The notes beneath the pieces were generated by a model. The model was given only the letters and a program-made list of their open reading frames with translations, did no database searches and was not told where the DNA came from. This document shows, in pieces, positions 1-10,688 of a stretch of DNA of 64,000 nt (within the stretch, counting starts at the first letter, position 1; the number at the start of each line of letters is the position of its first letter). The position numbers and the translations under genes were made by a program. This stretch comes from Begonia masoniana (lineage: Eukaryota; Streptophyta; Magnoliopsida; Cucurbitales; Begoniaceae), in the NCBI GenBank assembly GCA_022432975.1, contig CM039510.1, positions 16,014,381 through 16,078,380 of the forward strand, given 5' to 3'.

Positions 1-427
1 AACAGATACAGATTCAGATTACAGATTCAGATTACAGATTCATTTTCATTCCTTTCAGATACAGAAACAGATACAGATTCAGATTACAGATTCATTTTCA
101 TTCCTTTCAGATACAGAAACAGATACAGATTCAGATTACAGATTCATTTTCATTCCTTTCAGATACAGAACAGATACAGATTCAGATTACAGATTCATTT
201 TCATTCCTTTCAGATACAGAAACAGATACAGATTCATATTCAGATACATTTTCATTCCTTTCAGATACAGAAACAGATACAGATTCAGATTACAGATTCA
301 TTTTCATTCCTTTCAGATACAGAACAGATACAGATTCATATTCAGATACATTTTCATTCCTTTCAGATACAGAAACAGATACAGATTCAGATTACAGATT
401 CAGATTACAGATTCAGATTACAGATTC
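1..427. repeat. 52-bp tandem repeat inside LTR
   Basis: About seven tandem copies of a CAGATACAGATTCAGATTACAG-type unit followed by ATTCATTTTCATTCCTTT. The spacing of CCTTTCAG is 52 bp in the first two copies, and later copies carry small deletions. The related LTR at 34500-34570 has this sequence essentially once, so the array is a local expansion. Confidence 0.9.
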
Positions 428-1880
428 ATTACGTCACAGACAACCGAATAGTCACCGAAACCTTTCTACCCTCTAATCGGAGAGGGCCCCTCCAGCGTTC
501 GGAACTACCCTGTCCACCTAGAGAGGGGGGGGGGTACCGCTTGCAACACGCACAGCCGGGTGCCTGACCCCATCCCGCGTGAGCCAAAACACAGATTACG
601 TTTATTCATTCAGATTTCGTTCCAATTTTCATTTCAGATATACGTTCCTTTTCTTAAAAACACGTGCAGAAATTCATTTTCATGACTTTCGAAAACCGTG
701 ATGTATGAACAGTTCATATCGGCAGAAAGTAAACAAACAGTTCATATCAGCAGACAATATAACATAACCTATAAACAACTAACCTAACTACCCAACCTAA
801 ACAACGTAAAACAAGGAACCCTCAAGGATCCTTGATACGACGACGAAGTATGGTGTAGACCTTTCGGTCAAGCAAGTCACGAGAACTTACCTTGAGCGCG
901 CTGGACCTCAAGCTTCGTCCACTGGAGTCGCGTGTCTGAGGTAAAACACGATATTTGCCGTTAAAACCGAATTAAGCTATTAAACGTCCAAAGTAACAAA
1001 ACCTTAACTAAAGATATTTCCTAATGCTTTAATTCGATTTATTAAGCTAATTCATCGAGCAATCGAACTTTTTCCGAAAACCCTAAAATTCTCGGATTTT
1101 TAAACTTTTTCACAAATCGATTTATCTTCGTCCGATAACGTCAAATACGTTCAATACATACTTAATCATAGCTAACCTATTAATTACGAAGCCTAAATCG
1201 CGTTTTTAACGGAAAACCTAATTTAAACCCTAAACCTAAATCGAACCAAAACTCGAAATAAACGACCGAAGACTAAAGCTACATACCGAGGGTAGCGAGA
1301 GAGGAAGAAAACGTGAAGGACGGAGGAGAAACAGAGCTTGAACGGAGTCGGAACGGAGGAAACACGCCGGCGGCCGAGAGAGAAATTGCTCTCTGTTCGT
1401 GGGTAGCCGAAAAAAAAAGGAGAGAAAGAGAGAAGTGAGGGGAAATGAAGGAATTTGTGATGTTTTAATATAATTATTTTGCAAATTACCATTTTGCCCT
1501 TCTTACTTAATTCTATTTGTTTCGTCCTTCGTTTCGTTAATCGTCCAACGATCTGGATTCTCGAAAATTCCATATTTTGCCAATAACTCATATTCGTCGT
1601 CAGGGCTTTATCAAAACTGTCCGTTCTCCATTTGGACCCCATTTGTTATTTTTACTAAAACGTCATTTATATTACCATAGAGGTAATTACTCGGAATATA
1701 GCGGTTAATCACCGAAAATTCCCATAATTTCCTTAAAATTCCAATTAGTTGTCAGGATCGTAATGACGCTTTCTTTTCGTAAAACGGACTTGATTTGACA
1801 TATTTACCAAAAATGTCACATTCTATTAAAATATCAATAAAATATATTATATCAGAAATCCGTACAAGCCGGATATTACA
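1..1880 (-). mobile_element. Ty3/gypsy-type LTR, minus orientation, left end outside window
   Basis: The right end is the LTR edge: GCCGGATATTACA stops at 1880, and the next base resumes the reading frame of a pol gene, so this LTR was inserted into that gene. The body resembles the LTRs at 33342-38554 and 57517-61791: the same block with CTTGATACGACGACGA, the same GGTGTAGACCTTTCGGTC motif, and the same CTTACCTTGAGCGCGCTGG splice-like stretch. The expected target duplication at the right is TCCCG (1881-1885); its partner lies outside the window. Short ORFs here are not credible genes. Confidence 0.85.
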
Positions 1881-2085
1881 TCCCGGTTGTTCGAAACTTC
1901 CCGGAGGTCTTCTTAGACGACCTACCAAGATTGCCACCAGATCGCGAGATTGAGTTTGAAATTGAAGTACGTCTTGGTGCTAAACCGGTATCGAAGAATC
2001 CGTACCGTATGGTGCCAATAGAGCTGAAAGATTGAAGACTTAGCTAAGGGAACTTGTGGAAAAAGGCTTTGTACGCCGTAGTTTC
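1881..2085 (+). pseudogene. pol: Ty3/gypsy pol fragment, protease-RT linker (host element, part 1)
   Basis: The translation gives the conserved segment before reverse transcriptase: [34 protein letters not shown], then, after a one-base loss near 2030, a second frame with LRELVEKGFVRRS. One codon is a TAG. The fragment runs from an LTR edge at 1880 to the target duplication GTTTC at 2081-2085. Removing the LTR at 2086-7049 and one duplication copy lets the frame run straight into [13 protein letters not shown] at 7055. It is therefore the left half of one old plus-strand gag-pol gene and is non-functional. Confidence 0.9.
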
Positions 2086-5000
2086 TGTAGCGACCCTAAT
2101 ACTGTACCTTTATTTTCCCGTATTACTTTTATTTTCGTGTAAACTTTGTGTAATACCCCGCTTTACGGGATATTATTATTTTAATATAATGTGGCATTTT
2201 AGTAAATATGTCAAATCAGGTCCGTTTTATGAAAAGAAAGCGTCATTAGGATCCTATTGATTAATTGGAATTTTAAGAAATTTATAGGAATTTTCGGAAT
2301 AATGACGCTATATTTCGAGTAATTAGATTTCTCGGAATATAAAGAACGTTTTAGTAAAAATAGTAAACAAGGTCAGAATTGCGAACGGACAGTTTTAATA
2401 AATCCCAAAAATTAAGTTGGACTTATTGGTGAAATAAGGAGATTTGGTGAAACTGAATAGCTAGTCAATTAACGAAACGAATGACGAAACGAATATAAAA
2501 AACAATAGAAGGGCGAAATGGTAATTCGCCAAGTCAAATTCTAATTAAAAATAGGTTTCTCTTCCTCCCTCGACACTTCAGTTTTCCAGAGAGCATTTCT
2601 TCTTTCTCTCTCGGCTTCTCCTCTCTGCCCGCGACGGAATCCTCAACATCCGACCTCCGATTTGTCTCCCGATCGTCCCGTTTTCTTCACGTTTTCTCCT
2701 CCAATCAACGCTCTAGGTATGATTCTATAGTTTTAGAGTGTTAAATTCTGAGTTTTGTAGAGTTTATTGTTAGGGTTTTAGTTTAGGGTTTCGATAAAAA
2801 AATGAGATTTAGGGTTTGTAATTAATAGGTTTGCCGTAATAAAGTGTATATTGGACGTATTGAACGTTATTGGGCGAATTTGATTGATTTAAGGCGAATG
2901 TTAAAATTTGAGAATTTTTGGGTTTTAGGGAAAAACTCGTAAATTGTAGTTTCGAGGTATCAATCGTAAATTGTTCATCGATATGCTTCGAATAATTAAG
3001 TTGGACGTTTTAAGAAATTCTTTAGTTAAGGTTTTGTTAATTAGGACGTTTAGAAGCTTAAATTGTTTTAACATCGACCGTTATGTTTTGCCTCAGACAA
3101 ACAACGCTCGTGGACGGAGCTTGAGCTGCTTTGGACACGAGGTAAGTTCTCGTGATCTTCTTTGGTTGATTGGCCTACACCGTACGTCGAAGTCGTCTCG
3201 AGGAGTTTTGGAGATGCTTTTATTTAAATTGTGTCGGATGGGTAGTTAGGTTAGACGTTTATAGGTTATGTTTGTTTATCGTCATGATGATACACATGTT
3301 GGTTGTTTACTGTATGTATTTGACTGCTCATGCATCATGTCATTTAAAACATCTGGTTAAGAGAACGAAATAAATCTACGTAATCTGTTATCTGGTCACG
3401 TCGAGGTCGTTTAGCCTCGGTGACAATCTGTCTGCGACCTAATTAAAAAGTAAAACGAACCAACGAACGAAATGAATCTACGTAATTTGTTATCTGGTCA
3501 CGGCGAGATGGTTTAGATCTCGGTGACATTCTGTCTTCGACCTAATTAAAAAGTAAAATGAACCAACAAAATCTACGTAATCTGTTATCTGGTCACGGCG
3601 AGGAGGTTTAGTCTCGGTGACAATCTGTCTGCAACGTAACGAATTTGTATCTGATATCTGCATGTTTAACGAATGACATTTGTACTGCACGCATCTACAC
3701 GCATCTGCATTTACGTTGAGTATACTGAGATTTATATCTCATAGTGTATTGTATGGTGTAGGTGATCCCGATACAGGTGACTACGAGATCCCTCCACCTG
3801 AGAAGTGATGCAGTTGACGGAGAATGGCTCGTGGGAGTGTGCTGAGCAGTTGAGGCGTATTTTGACTCGTTGGTGTATGGTTAGGTGTTTTGGGATTGTT
3901 TGATAACTTTGTACAGTTAGAACATCTTACGGTGCTTGGTTCTGGTAGTTGATAGGTTTACGTTTGAGGTTTTAAACGTTTTGAAAACTTGTTTTTATAA
4001 ACTGCTTAGATGTTTTAAAACAGGAGGAAAAGTATTGTTTTGAATATACCCATGCAGTTTGTTTTCTTAAAGTTTGATTACGTTAATGTTTGGATGATTA
4101 TGAGGTGTTAGTAGATTAATTGATGATGAAATTGGAGATATATTGAAGTTGATAGTTAGTTGCAGGGTATGTTGTTTGAGGATGAGGTTTGCTCTCTAGA
4201 ATCGGATTCCAGAGAGTTGATTAAGTGTTTGCTCTCTCGAATTCCAGAGAGCACTTGAAGGGAAAAGAAGTGAAGGACAGAGGAGTGGTGAAGGGCGACT
4301 GGTCGCTGCATTACGCAGCGCTTGCAGCGATCGAGCGCTGCTTTACGCAGCGATCGATTGCTGCACTCCCTCCTCGGCAGAAAGACGTTTCTGCCCCCTC
4401 TGTTTCTGATTTAGATTTAAATTGTTTTATTAAAATGTTTAAGTTTTATTTAATTGTTATATGTTTTGTTTTAAATGATTTAAAGACTAGATTTTAATTC
4501 CGACTTCAATTCTTGTTTTGACTTCAGTTTAAATTCCGCATAAAGTTTTATTTAAAAAATAAATAAATAAATAAATAAATTTATAGTACGGAAATTGGGT
4601 ACAGTACTAGGGTTGTGACACTTTGAGCGGAATTTACATCGTATACAAATTCGTTAAAATCGTTCGAAAACTATTTTCAAAACCATTTAGATAAACATAG
4701 AAAACACTTAAATAAAAACCATTAAAATACAAGTTAAAACAATTATAAAAACAAATTAAAACAATAAAAACCATCAGCCAATGCACAGAGGGGCAGAAGG
4801 GACATTTGTCCCAAAATCTATAGGGGCGATCGATCGCCCAAAATAGGCGATCGATCGCCTGTGAAGAAAAACTGAGGGGCGATCGATCGCCATGCTCACT
4901 GGATTTTTCCAGGGAGTAGCGATTCATTATGGCGATCGATCGCCAAGTTCTCTGGAAATCCAATTTCCAGAGAACTTGCATCGCTCCTTTTCCTTCCCTT

Positions 5001-7049
5001 TCATCTTCATCAATTCTCTCAAACACATTTCATCATTACGTACACTCTTACCACATAAACACACTAAAACTTCAACGTAAACCACTCCATAAACATGTAA
5101 CATACAATCGCTCAAACCTCACCCCAAAGTAAACAACTCAAAACATATTTAAAACATAACCCGATTTCATAAAAAACAAACCGCGTGGGTCCGTTTAAAA
5201 ACTTAACAATTTTTCTTGTTCAAAATCACCAAGCGGTTGCAAAATAAGTTTGAAAGTCATTTAAAAACATCAAAACATAAACCTATCCACTATCAAGATT
5301 CCCAAACATTCTAATATGTTCAACTACACAATTATAAAACTATTGTGTTCCCAAAACATACATTTACTTTCCCACAGGTCAAAAAGGTGCCTTGACTACC
5401 CAGGACACTCCCACAGGCCATCCTCCTTCAACTGCATCGTTCCTCGGGCAGAGGGATCTCGTCTTCACCTATGTCAAGATCACCTACACCATACAGACAA
5501 TCTATGATCTAAAGGCTCAGCAAGTTTCGTAAATGTAAATGCATGCTGTGCAAATGAGATTCAGAAATCATGCAACATTTTCTTATATTTACATAGGTTG
5601 CCACCGAGATCTCAATCCGCTAAATGGATAGGGCACATCCTGCGGTTGGACAACCTTTTCCACCTAGCAGAGGGGAGTACATGCTTGCAACACGCACAGC
5701 CATGCCTGAGCCCCACCTCGGATGACCATAAACGTACATGGGTTCTTATTAGATGCGGTATTGTGACCGACCCTTCTCAGCCTTCACAATAGGTCAATAG
5801 CCCCCTTTCAGGCCACATCACCATTTTATATGCATAATTGAAAACCGTGATGCATGGACAATTACGTGCTTAAAGTAAGCATACATCATACGTACCATCG
5901 AGACAATAAAAGCAATTAAAAGTATATCCTATAAAAGAACTAATCCTAACTACCCAACCAAAGCATTTAAACAAATAATTCCACAATAACCCTGGACGCG
6001 ACTTCGATATACGTTGTAGGCCAATCGGCCAGAGTAAGTTACGAGAACTTACCTCGTGCGCGTTGAACTTCTAGCTCCGTCCACGAGCGTCGTTTACCTA
6101 AGGCAAATTCACAATATTTGTCGTTAAAACGAGCCTAAACCAATAAACGTCTAAACCTACGAAACACTTAACTAAAGAAATTTCCTAAAACTCTAATTTA
6201 ACTCATTGAGGCATTTTTTTATCGAGCGATTCGCGCTTGACACCTCAAAACCTCCATTAAAGGAGTTTTCCAAACCTCAAAATTTCAACAAACCTTAATA
6301 TTCCACAATGGATAGACCAACCTTCGTCCAATATGCCCAATATGTCCATTATATTCATAACTACGGTAACCCTATCGATTTCCAACCCTAAATCAAGTTT
6401 TTCATAAAACCCTAAACGAAAACCCTAACGTTAAACAACCCAAAAACTACGAATAGACTTTCCAAAACCATAGAACCTTACCTAGAATCGAGTTTGGGGA
6501 AGAAAACGTGAAGAACAGAAGTCAACCGGGGGAAGAACAGACGTCAGAGAGGAGAGAACCGTGAGAGGCGATGAGAAAATCGCCTGGAGAAAACTTCACA
6601 GAGAGCTTCGCGTGAAAATGGTGAAGGAAGAAGAAAGAGTTATGTTATTAATTAAAATTTTACTTAGCAAATTACCATTTTGCCATTCCTTTGATTTTCT
6701 ATTTGTTTCGTCCTTTGTTTCGTTAATTAACCGACGATTCGGTTTCTCCAAATTTTCTTATTTCGCAGATGACTCCAACTTATTATCAGGGCTTTATTAA
6801 AACTGTCCATTGACAAAACGGACCCCGTTTACTATTTTTACCAAAGTATCCTTTATATTACGATAAACGTAATTCTCGTAAAATTAGCGTTACGACACCT
6901 AAAATTTCCAAAATTTTCTTAAAATCCATATTAACTATTAGGATCGTAATAACGCTCTCTTTTTACAAAACCAACCTAATTTGACATAATTACAAAAACG
7001 TCATTTTATAAACAATTTACAAAATCTCGTAAAGAATTAGGGTGTTACA
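2086..7049 (-). mobile_element. Solo LTR inserted in pol, TSD GTTTC, itself split by another LTR
   Basis: On the plus strand it begins TGTAGCGACCC and ends GGGTGTTACA. The flanks are GTTTC (2081-2085) and GTTTC (7050-7054), a perfect 5-bp duplication, and no internal region is present, so it is a solo LTR left by LTR-LTR recombination. Its own sequence is 2086-2148 plus 4626-7049, about 2.49 kb. It carries GGCGATCGATCGCC palindromes (4825-4945), a 15-bp-stem hairpin at 4945-4977 and splice-like motifs typical of this group. No gene is seen. Confidence 0.92.
2149..4620 (+). mobile_element. Nested solo LTR, plus orientation, TSD CTTTG
   Basis: It runs from TGTAATACCCCGC to GGGTTGTGACA (2472 bp), flanked by CTTTG at 2144-2148 and 4621-4625. 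Removing it and one duplication restores the AAACTTTGAGCGGAA sequence of the host LTR. Recognisable landmarks in order: CTCTAGGTATGA (donor-like, 2711), GAGGTAAGTT (3140), CCTACACCGTAC (3174), GTATGGTGTAGG (3751), a GTGGGAGTGTGCTGAG block (3831), hairpins at 4192-4251, and GCAGCGATCGAGCGC palindromes (4316-4370). Confidence 0.93.
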
Positions 7050-7892
7050 GTTTCTCTCCGTGGGGCACTCCCGTCTTATTTGTTAAGAAAAAAGATTGAT
7101 CCCTACGTATGTGCATCGATTACCCGGAGATGAACAAGTTGACCATCAAGAATAAGTACCCGTTGCTGAGAATCGATGATTTATTTGACCAACTGCAAGG
7201 GGCTAGGGTATTTACGAAGATTGATTTGCGCTCTGGTTATTATCAATTGAAGAAGGTCAGGGCTGATCATATTCCAAAGACCGCATTTAGGACCCGATAC
7301 AGATACTATGGTTCTTAGTGATGTTGCTTGGGTTGACTAATGCCCCGGTGGCATTTATGGACCTGATGAAAAGGGTATTTCAGAATTTTCTGGACAAGTT
7401 TGTGATCGTCTTTATCGACGACATTCTGATTTATTCTAGGAGTGAAGTAGAGCATGAATAGCACTTGATGATTATACTATCGACGTTGAGACAACACCAA
7501 TTGTACGCCAAACTGTCAAAGTGTGAATTTTTGTTGAGCAGGATTAATTTTCTACGCCACGTGGTGACTGCAGAAGGAGTGTCTGTGGATCCAACTAAGA
7601 TTCAGGCTGTGAAGGAATGGCCGATACCGAGAAATGCCAGTGAGGTACTAAGTTTTATCGGACTAGCTGGTTATTACAGGAAATTTATTAAGAGATTTTC
7701 TATGATAGCAAAGCCTATGACAAGCTTAACGACGAAAGATGTCAAGTTCAAGTGGTCCGAAGTGTGTGAAGAGAGTTTTCAGATGCTCAAACAAAAATTA
7801 ACCACTGCTCCTTTGTTGGTATTGCTGGTCGAAGACGGCAAATTTAGTGTATATTGCAATGCATCACAGATTGGTTTGGGGGTGTATTAATG
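7050..7892 (+). pseudogene. pol: Ty3/gypsy reverse transcriptase / RNase H start (host element, part 2)
   Basis: This continues the pol of 1881-2085. Visible RT landmarks are [45 protein letters not shown], the catalytic block [13 protein letters not shown] near 7400, then [10 protein letters not shown] and the RNase H opening FSVYCNASQIGLG, where the usual Asp is Asn. Damage: a TGA at about 7097, a one-base loss near 7312, a TAG at about 7459, and a small change at the 3' end. It is cut at 7890 by the LTR of the next element. No RNase H or integrase continuation occurs right of that element (16303), so the rest of this gene is lost. Confidence 0.92.
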
Positions 7893-8232
7893 TAATACCC
7901 GACTTTTCGGGATATTAATATTTTAATATAAATGGTATTTTTGTAAATATGTCAAATCGAGCCCGTTTTGCGAACAGAGGGTTTCGTTGGGATCCTAATT
8001 ATTAATAGGAATTTTAAGGAAATTATGAGAATTTTCGGAGTAATAATGATATATTCCGAGTAATTACCTCAATCGTAACGTAAAAGACGTTTTAGTAAAA
8101 ATAGTAAACGGTGTCCAACTTGCGAACGGACAGTTTTAATAAGTCCCAAATAATGAGTTGGACGTATTGGCGGACTAGGGAGATTTGGTGAAGCTGAATG
8201 GGTAGACGATTAACAAACCGAACGACGAAACT

Positions 8233-8240
8233 TATATAAA
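8233..8240 (+). promoter_or_regulatory. Probable TATA box of the LTR promoter
   Basis: TATATAAA lies about 340 bp into the LTR, upstream of a pyrimidine-rich leader; the same box is at 14005-14012 in the 3' LTR. Placing it here makes U3 short and leaves a very long R/U5 leader that includes the splice-like and hairpin motifs. This is inference from motif and position. Confidence 0.55.
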
Positions 8241-8454
8241 AATCAAAGAAGGACGTTTTAGTAATTTCTCAAATCAATATTATAAAATAATTAACCTAAA
8301 CCTATTTCTAATTCATTCTCCCTCTTCTCTGGAATTTACGATCACCAGAGGGCTCTCCCTCACTTGGCCGCCGGTGATTTCTTCCATTCCGACTCCGATT
8401 CGCGCTCCGTTCGTTCCGTTTTCTTCGCAGTTTCTCCTCCTCTCGCTACCCTAG

Positions 8455-9455
8455 GTATGTGTCTATAATCTTAGAGCCTTTATTTCAAGTTTTACGATGT
8501 TTTAGAAAGTTAGGGTTTCGATTTAAATCCGTTAAAAATGCGAATTTGGGCTCGTAATTAATAAGTTAGCCGTGATTAGGTATATATTGAACGTATTGGA
8601 CGTTATGGGACGAAGTTAAATCAATTTGTGAAAATGTTATAAATTGGTTAATTTTCGGGTTTTAGGGCAAAACTCGTTAATTTGGATTACGGACTATCGA
8701 GCATTAATTGTTGGTTTAAATGCTTCGATTAGTTAAGTTAAGATTTTAGGAAAATTCTTTAGTTAAGGTTTTGTTAAATTGGACGTTTAGGAGTTTAAAC
8801 TAATTTTAACGAAAACTGTTGTAAATTGGCTTAGGTGAACAAAGCTCCCTGACGGCTCTTGATTTGCTAAGGACTTCAGGTAAGTCTCCGCGACTTGTTT
8901 GGCCGATTGGCCTACACCATACGATATTTTGTTGTTCGAGGAAATTGGAGAATTGTTTGTTTAACTGCTTTGGTCGGGTAGTTAGGGTTAGTTCTTTTGT
9001 AGGTTATGCTTGAGTGTCTTGATGGTACGTATGCTGGTTTATATGTTCATGTTTTAATTATGTTTATAGTATCGCACATGTCACGCATCATGTTTCTGAA
9101 AAGCACGAAAAAGGATTTCTAAGCATGTTTTCATGAAAAGGAAAAGGATAACGAAATGTATGAATGAATGTAATCTGTTGTCGACGGTGGTGGTGGTTCA
9201 GACATGCTTGGGGAGCATGTCTTCCCCCCGGTTAAATACGAGGGGCTATCCAATCGCGGGATGTGCCGTTCCTATCTAGCGAGAGTGTGGCCATGGTGAA
9301 GTAAAAGTAATGGAATGGAATGGAATGAAATGATTAGCGAAAATGTAGGAAACATGTTTTATGATCTGCACGCATGGCATGCATTGCATTCACATAGACT
9401 TACTGAGCCTTAAGCTCACGACTTATGTTTATGGTGTAGGTGACCTCTACACAGG
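8455..9455 (+). promoter_or_regulatory. Splice-like signals in the LTR leader
   Basis: Candidate donor CTAG/GTATGT at 8455; candidate acceptor TTAG before 8835; a 45-nt exon-like block 8835-8879 ending TTCAG/GTAAGT (donor 8880); acceptor TGTAG ending 9439; a 15-nt block GTGACCTCTACACAG (9440-9454); donor GTGAGG at 9455. The same arrangement recurs in LTRs of several diverged families in this window. No transcript evidence is available here. Confidence 0.4.
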
Positions 9456-10530
9456 TGAGGATGAGATCCCTCCACCCGAGGCATGATCGGTTGAAGAAAG
9501 ATGGCCTGTGGGAGTGTGCTGAGTAGTCGAGGCGCGTTTTGACCCATGGGGACATAGGTATATGTTTTGGGGACGTGATATGAATTGTGTGAATTGAATA
9601 TATTAGGATGTTTGGTCTGGTTGGTTAATAGGTTTATGTTTGGACGATTTGAAACCTGGTTTATAACTGTTTGGTAAATGTATTTAAAACGTTTGTTAAA
9701 GTTTAATTAGTGTTATCGAAGTGTTTTGAATGATTTTAAATGGTTACGGGTATGCTCGGTTTTTGGAGCTATCCACGCAGTTGGACTTCGCCAAGTCCGC
9801 CGTAATACGATTGAGTTTAGAATACGTTTGAGTGGGATTGAAGCTATGAGTTGGTTGATAATGTTGATGAATGTAATGAATGAAATGCGAAAATGTTGAA
9901 GGAAAAGTGAAGTGTTTTGCTCTCTGGAATCGGATTCCAGAGAGCTGAGATTGTGTTCTGCTCTCTGGAATTCCAGAGAGCTAAGTATTGAACGAAAACT
10001 GAACGAAAACAGAAGGAAGAAACAAGGGAGAAGTCTGATCGCTTGGGCGATCGCTGCATAAGGTGTGCAGCGATCGATCTCTGCAGCAAGCAGAGATTGA
10101 TCGCTGCTCTGCTTGCTGCGTTGGCAGCCATATGCGGCGATCGATCTCTGCCTTTGGCAGAGATCGATCGCTGCTTTGGCAGCGATCATCACCATCAGCG
10201 ATCGGTCTCTGCCTTCAGCAGAGACCGATCGCTGCTTGATCAATGCATGGCAGCGATCAGTCGCTGCTATGCACAGCGCCTGATCGCTGCTTGAAATTTT
10301 GGGGGCAGAATCCCAATTCTGCCCTCCCACTTTTCTGAATGATTTTAAATGTTTAAATAAATGTTTTAAGTTTTATTTAATTATTAAACGTCTTGTTTTA
10401 AATGTTTTGGAGGTCCGATTTCGATTCCGTTTTAAATTCCGATTTAGTTTCCGCTCAAGTATAAGCTTAAAGTTAAAATGAAAAATTTTATTACGGAAAT
10501 ATGGGTACGGATTTAGGGGTGTGACAGTTA

Positions 10531-10542
10531 TGGTATCAGAGC
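10531..10542 (+). other. Primer-binding site, initiator-Met tRNA type
   Basis: TGGTATCAGAGC starts four bases after the LTR end. This is the standard plant PBS complementary to the 3' end of tRNA-iMet, and it marks the start of minus-strand DNA synthesis. Confidence 0.95.
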
Positions 10543-10613
10543 CCCCGGGTTTTAAAATCGGTTCTGTAGACTGCTCGACTGCACAGCCACTACGCGGACA
10601 TCCTTCCTCAACT

Positions 10614-10678
10614 GTAAGTACGTTTACTGTTTTGTTTGATTTCATATTTCTTAGGATTATTTGTCTTAATTTTTATAG
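10614..10678 (+). promoter_or_regulatory. Possible short intron between PBS and gag
   Basis: CAACT/GTAAGTACGTTTA (donor 10614) and TTTTTATAG/GA (acceptor ending 10678) bound a T-rich 65-nt stretch. The minus-strand element keeps the same donor and acceptor at 32857-32793. Conservation between two diverged copies supports function, but 65 nt is short for a plant intron. Confidence 0.35.
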
Positions 10679-10688
10679 GATTTAGAAA

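Larger units (their letters stand above)
7891..10526 (+). repeat. 5' LTR of the gag-only element
   Basis: TGTAATACCCGACTTTTCGGG to GGGGTGTGACA, 2636 bp. It contains a TATA box at 8233-8240, exon- and intron-like signals (8455, 8835-8880, 9438-9455), paired motifs CCTACACCAT (8911-8920) and ATGGTGTAGG (9431-9440), two hairpins (9920-9944 and 9961-9980), and a palindrome-rich GATCGATC zone (10033-10292). An open frame of 205 codons on the minus strand through the hairpin zone is a by-product of the inverted repeats, not a gene. Confidence 0.95.

Noticed and set aside
9713..10330. A 205-codon minus-strand frame, repeated at 15489-16106
   Set aside because: The two copies match because the LTRs are nearly identical. 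The frame crosses palindromes that lack stops in several frames and shows no domain.
10531..10542. Part of a tRNA gene
   Set aside because: TGGTATCAGAGC is only the complement of a tRNA 3' end and sits at the standard PBS position. No cloverleaf is present.
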